Source: a virus. Taken from it: DNA of 64,000 bases. The stretch's first letter is position 1; each line of letters starts with the position of its first letter. The stretch lies in IMG/VR virus record IMGVR_UViG_3300017968_001235, positions 1 through 64,000 of that record. The stretch is one strand, 5' to 3'. Of the stretch, positions 57,132 to 64,000 are shown piece after piece. A program made the position numbers and the translations under genes. Under the pieces are notes generated by a model. The model did no database searches and was not told the origin of the DNA. It saw only the letters and a program-made list of their open reading frames with translations.

Positions 57132-58400
57132 ATGAATCGCATCATTGGCTTTTTTCAACATAACGATTTTTTATCGTGTCCGCAAAACACTCTAACCTAT
57201 GAGTTTTTAAAAGAAGAATTTAACAAAAGTGGTATTGTACACAAGGACATTACCATTTATCAAGGATTGATTAAATATCCTAGATGGCCAAAAACTGCAC
57301 CAATTTTTAGACAAATGCGTTTATCTCATCTACGTCAACTGAAAAAGGATAAGAAAACATTTTTTATCTTTGATGCAAGTACCGAGGGCTTTAGCACAAT
57401 TTACGATCAACCATTTTTTGATGTACTGTATTTTAATTGTAAAGAACACGGTGTTGATCCCGAAAGAGTAATTTATATTTCTAGTAATATGCTAGATCAT
57501 GATAATTTAAAAAGATACAATCAAGAACACGGAATTACTAGAAGCATTAAACTAATGTGCTTTAACAATTTTGAATCTATGTTGTTTGGTGTGCAAGGTG
57601 CAAATCTTATTGTGGACCAACACGGTGATATTAATGAACAAGCAAACAAAAGATTAAAAGCAAGTAAAAAAGGAACCAAGTCAAAATTTAAGAATAAACT
57701 ATTCTTAAGTTTAAGTAGAGTTAATAGACCACATAGAACATTGTCTGCTTGGGAGATATTTCACGGTGACTACTTGTTTGACGGCCTTATAAGTCACGGA
57801 AACTTTAATTCTAAATATTTTAGTTGGGATGGTTATGTTAGTCAAATTCCAGGCGACCACGGTATTGAACCTAAACACTTAAGACGCTGGAATAAAACTG
57901 TATTACCTTTAGTTGCAGACACAGAAGATTTTATTACAAACCATGCTATGTTCCTTAATACACACTTACACGATCAAACGTTATTTCAAATAGTTAACGA
58001 AACGTTTGCTGAAAACTGGCAAGGTACTAGTCAGTTTTGGAGTGAAAAAACATTTAGATCAATGTTTCATATGCAACCATTTATTATTTGGGGGCAACAA
58101 GGTGCAAACAAAAAGTTGCAAGAGTACGGCTATCAACTTTTTGACTGCTTTGATTATAGTTTTGATGACGAACCAGACGATTATAAACGCTGGAAAAAGA
58201 TTTATGCAGAACTAGAAAGAGTAGTCCTTCAATTAAGAAATATGACTTGGGAAGAACAAGTCAAATGGAAATATGCAGAAAGTGATAAACTGTTAAATAA
58301 TTTTAAAACAATGTTAGCAGGTAAACATACAAGAGCACAATTTTTTGATTTGTGTAAATACATGAGAGATACAGCAGATGGCAAAACAATTAATTCATAA
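57132..58400 (+). CDS. Phage-conserved protein, possible glycosyltransferase
   Basis: A 422-residue protein starting at ATG 57132. The C-terminal half has LFLSLSRVNRPHRT and IVNETFAENW, then SEKTFRSMFHMQPFIIWGQQG, a pattern I know from many ocean phages (EKTF, PFI, G). Its distribution beside glycan genes suggests a GT-B-like transferase, but no catalytic residue is known. It begins a short plus-strand pair with the SGNH gene, which overlaps its end by 23 bases. Confidence 0.55.
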   Translation: MNRIIGFFQHNDFLSCPQNTLTYEFLKEEFNKSGIVHKDITIYQGLIKYPRWPKTAPIFRQMRLSHLRQLKKDKKTFFIFDASTEGFSTIYDQPFFDVLYFNCKEHGVDPERVIYISSNMLDHDNLKRYNQEHGITRSIKLMCFNNFESMLFGVQGANLIVDQHGDINEQANKRLKASKKGTKSKFKNKLFLSLSRVNRPHRTLSAWEIFHGDYLFDGLISHGNFNSKYFSWDGYVSQIPGDHGIEPKHLRRWNKTVLPLVADTEDFITNHAMFLNTHLHDQTLFQIVNETFAENWQGTSQFWSEKTFRSMFHMQPFIIWGQQGANKKLQEYGYQLFDCFDYSFDDEPDDYKRWKKIYAELERVVLQLRNMTWEEQVKWKYAESDKLLNNFKTMLAGKHTRAQFFDLCKYMRDTADGKTINS

Positions 58401-59253
58401 TAAACCAAAAAGAATCTTTACATTTGGTTGTAGTTTTACTTCATATATTTGGGGTACTTGGGCAAATGTTATCGGAGCAGAATTTCCTGAGGCTGAGTTT
58501 AGAAACTTTGGTCGTTCGGGTGCAGGTAATCATTATATTTTTAATTCGCTAATGCAGGCAGATGCTGTATATAATTTTACACACGAAGACCTAGTTATTG
58601 TACAATGGACTAATGTTTGTAGAGAGGATAGATATCTTCCTCAACGTGACGGTTGGCTTGTGCCGGGTAACATTTACACACAAGGCGAGTATGACGAAAA
58701 GTGGGTGCAAACTTGGTTTAGTGAGTATGGTGCTTACGTTAGAGATTTTGCATTCATCTATGCGGCAAACGAACATCTAAAACATAAAACACAATTTCAT
58801 TTCTTGCAAATGATGAAAATTGTTGACTACACCGATCAATGGAACTTAAACAGACGCACACAACATCATGATAAAATTAAAAAACTAGCAGACATCTACA
58901 GACCAGTTCTTGAAACTATACAGCCTAGTTTTTACGAAGTTCTTTGGAACAACGATATTCAAAAGAAATTTAAACAAGATAGAAAAACTGTAAACAAAGA
59001 TTTTCAAGACGGTCATCCTCATATAGTTGAATATTACAATTATCTCAAAGCAGTTTTTAAACATAACTGGCGTGACGAAACCGATGCCGCAGTAGCCGAA
59101 AGTTTTAAAAAGTGGGTTACAATGATGAACGGTGCAAGTAAAGGTGTTCCAAAGTTTCATATTTACAGTTCAGGACAAAGATTTGTTGATAGTTGTAACT
59201 ATGAACTTAGATTGCGTCAATCAGATCAATTAGAACCAATCTTGCATTTATAA
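58378..59253 (+). CDS. SGNH-like protein
   Basis: This protein has 291 residues. IFTFGCSFTSYIWGTW (about 13-28) resembles the GDS block I with Cys-Ser, followed by GRSGAGNHYIF (about 44-54, block II Gly/Asn). A late Asp/His pair is not certain. It is similar in plan to the protein at 20629. The 3' end overlaps the convergent radical SAM gene at 59248 by 6 bases. Substrate unknown. Confidence 0.5.
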   Translation: MAKQLIHNKPKRIFTFGCSFTSYIWGTWANVIGAEFPEAEFRNFGRSGAGNHYIFNSLMQADAVYNFTHEDLVIVQWTNVCREDRYLPQRDGWLVPGNIYTQGEYDEKWVQTWFSEYGAYVRDFAFIYAANEHLKHKTQFHFLQMMKIVDYTDQWNLNRRTQHHDKIKKLADIYRPVLETIQPSFYEVLWNNDIQKKFKQDRKTVNKDFQDGHPHIVEYYNYLKAVFKHNWRDETDAAVAESFKKWVTMMNGASKGVPKFHIYSSGQRFVDSCNYELRLRQSDQLEPILHL

Positions 59254-60426
59254 TAATTCAGGAAAAGTTTCAGCAAAACTTCTTTTACGTATTTGATCGT
59301 AGTAAGAATTTTTGTTTGCCCATATAGCATTATGGTCTGGATTATATTCTACATTGCTAATATACTTTAACACACTATTAATAGTTTCTTTGTGTTCTCT
59401 ATTAGTTATTTTATTGTAATATTCTTCTAAACGTTGTTTTGCGTGTTGTAGTTTTTCTGTTGGTACTGCTGAAACACTATAATGTACAGGATCAACAAGA
59501 TTATATAAAGTACAACTGTTTACGTCAAATCCATTATCTGTCATATATTCTAAAAAGTCTACAAGTGTAACAATATTAAATGCACTTACTACTGCATTAA
59601 AACTCATAATTACGTGAGGACATTCTTTTTTAATAAAATTAAGATTCTCAATAATCTTATTCCAGTCAGTTCCTTCTCTAATGTATTCTGCTTTAGAACC
59701 ATAATGATCTAAACTTGCTCTTACTTGTACTTTTTTAAATTGTTTCCAGTAATCTGTTACAAGTTTACCTTTATAAGTTAGGTTACTTAAATTAGTATTG
59801 TATTGTAATATTGCATCTGTTTTATTTTCAGCAATTAAATAATCTAAAATTTCGTAATGCTTATCTGTTACTAACGGTTCGCCACCTGCAAAATAAAAAT
59901 CTTCAATATCTTTTAAATATGGCTTAAACTGTTCAAACAAACTGTCATTAGAATCTCCTCCTGCAAATGTATATACAGGAACGTTCTTTCCGTTCGCATT
60001 ATCTTCTATTGCCCAACTTGAACTGTATGTTGCACTACACGTTCTACATTTAAAATTACAAATATTACTCCAGCGTACATCAAAGTAAAGTAATTTCATT
60101 ACGTCTAAACTGCCGTCTTGATTAGTTAGTTCACGCACACCTAAATGCTTAGAAAACTTTTTATTATTTTCTTTTCTAAAACTCCAAACATCACTTGCTT
60201 CATGTGCCCAGCATTGCGAACATTCGTTTGGTTGTTCACCATTTAGTAATGCAAGACGTAACTTTTTGTATGCTTCGCTATTCCAAATTTCTTTAATAGT
60301 ATTATGTTTAGTATTTCCTAAAGGTTTGTCCCACTTACCAATACAACAAGGTAACACATTGCCATCTGGATTGACATACATATGGCTCCAGGGTAATATA
60401 CAAAATGTATCTTTACTTGTACTCAT
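59248..60426 (-). CDS. Twitch-type radical SAM protein
   Basis: A 392-residue enzyme. The N-terminal segment (FCILPWSHMYVNPDGNVLPCC, then ECSQCWAHE) precedes CNFKCRTC (about 125-132), with FAGGEPLVTD (about 177-186) the GGE motif and SLDHYGSKAEYIREGTDW (about 235-252) as in 50183. It starts within the upstream radical SAM gene (14-base overlap). The repeated twitch plan in 41293, 45114, 50183, 59248 and 60413 suggests one expanded family in this phage. Confidence 0.88.
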   Translation of the reverse strand: MSTSKDTFCILPWSHMYVNPDGNVLPCCIGKWDKPLGNTKHNTIKEIWNSEAYKKLRLALLNGEQPNECSQCWAHEASDVWSFRKENNKKFSKHLGVRELTNQDGSLDVMKLLYFDVRWSNICNFKCRTCSATYSSSWAIEDNANGKNVPVYTFAGGDSNDSLFEQFKPYLKDIEDFYFAGGEPLVTDKHYEILDYLIAENKTDAILQYNTNLSNLTYKGKLVTDYWKQFKKVQVRASLDHYGSKAEYIREGTDWNKIIENLNFIKKECPHVIMSFNAVVSAFNIVTLVDFLEYMTDNGFDVNSCTLYNLVDPVHYSVSAVPTEKLQHAKQRLEEYYNKITNREHKETINSVLKYISNVEYNPDHNAIWANKNSYYDQIRKRSFAETFPELL

Positions 60427-61780
60427 TATAAAATTGCTCTAATTCTGGAAATACACTAACAAGATTAGTTCCGCGTCTACGATCGTATTCTGTAAACCAA
60501 CGTGAGAAATCTCTACGTGCTTGTTCTAGTTTTTCAGGTTCATAATTAGTAGTTGCCATATAGTCTACAACACGTCTAAACTTTTCATATTCTAAACTAC
60601 TAAACTTTGTGTTGTCATTATCATCTTTAAAACGCTCTATTAAATCTAAATGGTCTTGCATATATGGCATAAACTTTTCTTTAGGTAAAATATTCATGTC
60701 AAAGATTGTAGGTTCTTTTAAATGTGGAGTATCAAATCTAATACGTTGCCATTGTGTTGCATTTTCATTATTATATTTTACACGCCAATCTAAAATCTTT
60801 GCTAATAGCAAACTAAAACTTGTAACAGCAAATAAATTAAATGTAATCATAAATGTTACAGGAAAGTTTGTATTAGTTAGATAGTAATCTAAGTTCTTTT
60901 CCCATAGTTCAATATCTAAACCAGTACGTGTATATTCTGCACGTTCACCCCAAGTATCTATACTTGTATAAAGTTTAAAACTTTTAATACAATTCTTTTC
61001 TTTTAGTGTGTTAATGCGTTCTACAAGTTTTTCTACTAGTTTAGTTTTAACACCCATATTGCTGTTTACTTCGATTTGAATATGTGGCTTAGGATCTGCT
61101 TCCAACTCGTCGAAAAGTCTCCAAGTACTCTTGTGCATTAAAGGCTCACCTCCCGTAATTCTCAAAATATTAAGAGTCTTGGAGACTTCCGGCCACCAAT
61201 CCCACCATGCTTTCACATAGGGGTTTGATTCTTCATTATCATATAACTCAAACCAGTCAATGTCTTGCCTATGTGCTGTTGACATTTTATATGGTCCATG
61301 TTCTTTAATCTCATTATAGTACCTACTGCTAAACTTAGGATGGCAATAACCGCATTTAAAATTACACTCATTACTAAAGTTAATCTCAATATACTCCGGA
61401 TTTATGTTAAAATCCGCCCCTTTTTGTTTTATTTCCGTAATTCTTTCGGGTCTATAGATACTCGTAGTTTTGATATGTCTATCACTAACAAAGTCTTTGC
61501 CCATTGCTTCGATCTTCCAGCAATAGTTACAACCTTCTGGCTTTTGTCCACATAACATCTGCTTACGTTGTTCTTTTTTCTCTTTAGTGTTATGCAATGC
61601 ACTTGGATTATCTTTTAATTCTTCTAATGGTATAGGGTGCGGAGCAGGATGATAACAACTATGTGTTTCACCTGTTTGTAAATAGATAGTAGTATGATGC
61701 CACTTTGCTAAACAAAAAGTAGGAGATGTTTCCTCTTCTACTATCGGCATTATTTCTTTAATTTTATCTAGTTCGCTCAT
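60413..61780 (-). CDS. Twitch-type radical SAM protein
   Basis: This 455-residue protein is the largest radical SAM protein of the window. The N-terminal cysteines (FCLAKWHHTT, HSCYHP, GCNYCWK) precede CNFKCGYC (about 137-144), with RITGGEPLMHKS (about 206-217) the GGE motif and YTSIDTWGERAEYTRTG (about 269-285) the SAM-binding strand. It overlaps the GT-like gene at 61777 by 4 bases and 59248 by 14. The chemistry is unknown. Confidence 0.88.
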   Translation of the reverse strand: MSELDKIKEIMPIVEEETSPTFCLAKWHHTTIYLQTGETHSCYHPAPHPIPLEELKDNPSALHNTKEKKEQRKQMLCGQKPEGCNYCWKIEAMGKDFVSDRHIKTTSIYRPERITEIKQKGADFNINPEYIEINFSNECNFKCGYCHPKFSSRYYNEIKEHGPYKMSTAHRQDIDWFELYDNEESNPYVKAWWDWWPEVSKTLNILRITGGEPLMHKSTWRLFDELEADPKPHIQIEVNSNMGVKTKLVEKLVERINTLKEKNCIKSFKLYTSIDTWGERAEYTRTGLDIELWEKNLDYYLTNTNFPVTFMITFNLFAVTSFSLLLAKILDWRVKYNNENATQWQRIRFDTPHLKEPTIFDMNILPKEKFMPYMQDHLDLIERFKDDNDNTKFSSLEYEKFRRVVDYMATTNYEPEKLEQARRDFSRWFTEYDRRRGTNLVSVFPELEQFYNEYK

Positions 61781-62664
61781 CTAATAACTCTAGGAGTGTT
61801 TTCATAAACTGCTTTAAACATTTTACTTTGTCCAGCATCGAAAGGTTTTGGACTAATCGGCAGTCCTGCTTCTCCTAATTTTGCTCCTAGTTCTTCCATT
61901 GATTCATCTAATGCCCAAGCATCCTTATCTTTTTCTTTTTCCCACATCTCATTTAAGATTTTAAAGTCTCTAGTTTGTGAAATGTCCCAATCTGTACAAT
62001 ATGCTAGATGACATCCTTGCCTTGCACCGTACACTGACCAAATTCCGTTAGTAACATCTGCACCAACGTTCATCCAAATTAACAATCTTTGGTAATTTTG
62101 CCACCAAATGTCTTTGCTAAGATCAGAAACTCTTGCACCTCTGTTTAAACTCATCTTAACACCTTCACGGAATCCTGCTCTCCATGCTTGATGCGGTGTT
62201 GAACTAATAATACTAGTGCTATAGTTTTCGTTTAATTGGTAATAGTTGTCAAAATAACAAAATTCAATATTTGTATCATCATTGCCGTCGGTGTTTTCAT
62301 GTGTTTTCATATTTTTAACGAATTCTTTAGTCCACATTTTTAAACTGCCGTTGCCGTATTTTAATCCGTTAACATCGATGTGTCCACACCAACTAAATTG
62401 ATAATCATCATCAACGCCCATTACGTCTAAATCTAAAACTACATTTAAAAATTCCGGATCTACAATAGTATCTCCGTCAACTGTTACAAAGTGTTTTGTT
62501 TCTGACAAATCTGCACAGGCTTTATGTGCGGCATCTGAACCGTGTACTCCGTGAACACGTTTTGCCCAAGGAATTTTTTTGCATAAATCAACATAATTCT
62601 TTTCGCAGTTAGGTTCATCGTAACTTAAGAATATAATATCTTGCTCTGCAATGTTAATCTTCAT
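61777..62664 (-). CDS. GT-A type glycosyltransferase-like protein
   Basis: A 295-residue paralogue of the 54318 protein, with KRVHGVHGSDAAHKA (about 32-46) and VTVDGDTIVDPEF (about 58-70), the DxD motif. The C-terminal Trp-rich, Cys-containing part (CDFG-like CHLAYCTDWD) is longer than in 54318. It precedes and overlaps the radical SAM gene at 60413. Pairing of this family with a radical SAM gene occurs twice in the window. Confidence 0.7.
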   Translation of the reverse strand: MKINIAEQDIIFLSYDEPNCEKNYVDLCKKIPWAKRVHGVHGSDAAHKACADLSETKHFVTVDGDTIVDPEFLNVVLDLDVMGVDDDYQFSWCGHIDVNGLKYGNGSLKMWTKEFVKNMKTHENTDGNDDTNIEFCYFDNYYQLNENYSTSIISSTPHQAWRAGFREGVKMSLNRGARVSDLSKDIWWQNYQRLLIWMNVGADVTNGIWSVYGARQGCHLAYCTDWDISQTRDFKILNEMWEKEKDKDAWALDESMEELGAKLGEAGLPISPKPFDAGQSKMFKAVYENTPRVIR

Positions 62665-63254
62665 TTAATTACCTCGTACATATACTTGTCAAATCTTTTA
62701 ATTGTATAAATGCCAATTGGTTCGTTATCAAATTCAAATTTACTATCAAATGGCAATACAATGTACTTACCGTCAACTAAATCTTCAAAGTTAAAAGAGA
62801 TTGTTTTGTACAAAATGTTTGGATCGTTTTTCTTTGTAATTGAAAAAAACATAATTTGTTTAAAACTTACTTTTTGAGCAAGTATGTTTGCTTTTAAATC
62901 TCCGCCAATACTAAATTTCCAACACGTATCTTTTACATTTTTAGTAATACGTATATCTGCGTCTTTAATTTGTTCTTCTTTTACTTCGTATATAAGATCA
63001 TCAACATAGTAACTATCAATATCAAAGTTGTTCCTAGTTCTTAACTGGTATTCTTTTTTAGTTTTGTTATAATGTACATAATAATATGACATTGGTTCTG
63101 TACCATTAACAATACTAGATACCTCTTTTTCTTCTACTGGAATATAACTTCCTTCTTTTGGTTGTGAATTAGTAACACTAATCAAGTCACCATTTGTAGG
63201 ATTAAAGATAGCATATCTTTTATCAATAACAACAGGAGGTCTCATTGTAATCAT
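62661..63254 (-). CDS. Hypothetical protein, beta-rich
   Basis: A 197-residue protein with many strand-forming residues (KRYAIFNPTNGDLISVTNS, IYTIKRFDKYMYEVIK) and no enzyme motif. It resembles small phage structural or adapter proteins in composition. It overlaps the two glycosyltransferase-like genes by 4 bases each, so it is part of the same operon. Function unknown. Confidence 0.5.
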   Translation of the reverse strand: MITMRPPVVIDKRYAIFNPTNGDLISVTNSQPKEGSYIPVEEKEVSSIVNGTEPMSYYYVHYNKTKKEYQLRTRNNFDIDSYYVDDLIYEVKEEQIKDADIRITKNVKDTCWKFSIGGDLKANILAQKVSFKQIMFFSITKKNDPNILYKTISFNFEDLVDGKYIVLPFDSKFEFDNEPIGIYTIKRFDKYMYEVIK

Positions 63255-64000
63255 AGTTTTAACACTCTTTCATACTTTGAAATCTTATCTTTTGATGCAA
63301 ACGTTTTTTCAGTATAATGAAAAATGCCTGTTTGAGCATGATTTCCTATTTTTAATTTAAGGTCATCTGTTAGATAACTACCAACTCTACTTTGCCAAGT
63401 AGCACTTGGATTGTACCAACCTTGTATTCTAGGCTTCATGTGTGTAAAACTTGGTATGGTTGCTTTCTTATTAGTAATCTTTTCTTCACAGTCTAGTATC
63501 TTTGCAACAATAGCCGCACTTAAATCTACTGATAGTGATTTCTGATATAGTTCTTTAGCATATTTTCCATAAAATAGTTCCCAGTTATTCATAACTAGTT
63601 CTAACCAAGTATAAAATTCTTTTGCAAAATCACTCTTTTTAAAGTAATGAAACCCTGCATATAAGTTTGGCAGTTCGTTAGCAATAAAAGTTTTACGATA
63701 ATAGTTATCTACTACTTCATCTCCTCTATAAGTAAACACCTTGCTTACAAAATATAGGTCATAATTACTTAAAAAGTTCCACCAACTTTCTAAATCTTGC
63801 AATACAACCATGTCTGTGTCCATTACAATAGTTTCATCATACGGACTAGCATGATAAATTTTCCATCTATTCTGTACTTTCCACTCTGCTTCTATTGCAC
63901 TATCTTCCCAGGGGATTTCTTTTATACAATCAAACAGTGATACATATTTTTCAGGAACTTCGTCATTGGTAATTAGGCAAATTTTAGGATCTTTTTGTGT
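63251..64000 (-). CDS. Glycosyltransferase-like protein (5' partial)
   Basis: The reading frame is open to the last base of the window, so the gene starts beyond it; 249 residues are visible. ASPYDETIVMDTDMVVLQDL (shortened) has the DxD motif (MDTDM) and following hydrophobic strand of GT-A or GT8-like enzymes, about 60 residues into the visible part. An ATG at 63823 lies within the DxD motif, so it cannot be the true start. The rest has Trp/Tyr-rich helical parts. It heads the operon of 62661, 61777, 60413 and 59248. Donor and acceptor unknown. Confidence 0.75.
   Translation of the reverse strand, partial: TQKDPKICLITNDEVPEKYVSLFDCIKEIPWEDSAIEAEWKVQNRWKIYHASPYDETIVMDTDMVVLQDLESWWNFLSNYDLYFVSKVFTYRGDEVVDNYYRKTFIANELPNLYAGFHYFKKSDFAKEFYTWLELVMNNWELFYGKYAKELYQKSLSVDLSAAIVAKILDCEEKITNKKATIPSFTHMKPRIQGWYNPSATWQSRVGSYLTDDLKLKIGNHAQTGIFHYTEKTFASKDKISKYERVLKL

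Noticed and set aside
1-64000. tRNA genes, CRISPR array, insertion sequences, integrase or attachment sites
   Set aside because: I found no clover-leaf-like gap, no spaced direct repeats, no terminal inverted repeats and no recombinase motif; intergenic gaps are all short.
1-64000. A bacterial chromosome or plasmid origin for the window
   Set aside because: T4-type polymerase, clamp, RNase H and fibre genes, late promoters, and no host housekeeping or ribosomal genes argue for a phage genome.

Overview
The window is part of a low-GC, tightly packed genome of a marine T4-like myovirus. The evidence is a T4-type replication set (family B DNA polymerase gp43, sliding clamp gp45, DexA-like exonuclease, T4 RNase H/FEN-type nuclease, a DsbA-like late-transcription protein), T4-style late promoters (ATAAATA and TATAAATA), a phage fibre protein with the LRLRRGT N-terminus, and many small conserved phage proteins. 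The host is not shown by the sequence. The low GC, the lack of photosynthesis genes and the general resemblance to pelagiphages and cyanophages suggest an abundant marine bacterium such as SAR11, but that is inference. Both ends cut through genes, and no stretch over 300 bases lacks a gene. I saw no tRNA, CRISPR array, insertion sequence or integrase. || Layout. (1) 1-3824, plus strand: small virion-type proteins, one with a ParB-like C-terminus and one with two sites resembling prohead-protease cuts. (2) 3843-10992: a 2OG oxygenase, DsbA-like protein, small membrane proteins, a HAD phosphatase, gp43 with a hairpin at its ribosome binding site like the T4 autoregulatory operator, DexA, a cupin, an MBD4-like DNA glycosylase, a sugar-nucleotide epimerase and gp45. 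(3) 11000-24903: a tRNA-guanine transglycosylase (TGT) homologue of the DpdA type, a QueD-like T-fold protein, FolE and QueE. Together they point to 7-deazaguanine in the phage DNA. Interspersed are 2OG oxygenases (one with two domains), a glycosyltransferase, phosphoribosyltransferase, HIT hydrolase and SGNH-like proteins. (4) 24905-32945: RNase H, conserved small proteins, a MoxR ATPase plus metallopeptidase/VWA pair with a terminator and promoter between them, and a tail fibre. (5) 32990-64000: an accessory region whose strand switches several times. It has eight radical SAM proteins, six Asp/Asn-hydroxylase-type 2OG oxygenases, a flavin halogenase, three related beta-propeller proteins, glycosyltransferases, a UDP-sugar dehydrogenase, an SDR, methyltransferases, SGNH proteins, a minimal adenylating enzyme, an aminoglycoside-phosphotransferase (APH)-like kinase, a CX5R phosphatase and a fibre-like protein. 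|| Regulation. Near-consensus sigma-70 promoters (TTGACA, 16-17 bp, TATAAT) precede the dsbA-like, QueD-like, HIT, folE, moxR and VWA genes, which suggests early transcription by host polymerase. Late-type ATAAATA elements precede the fibre gene, the divergent 57 kb genes and a propeller operon. Three genes have ATAAATA exactly five bases before their ATG. || Main idea. The window seems to hold two modification programmes: a DNA base modification pathway, and a large oxidative and radical tailoring locus (radical SAM, hydroxylases, halogenase, glycosyltransferases) beside fibre and propeller proteins. The second may modify virion proteins or a surface glycan. Its chemistry and substrate cannot be read from the sequence.
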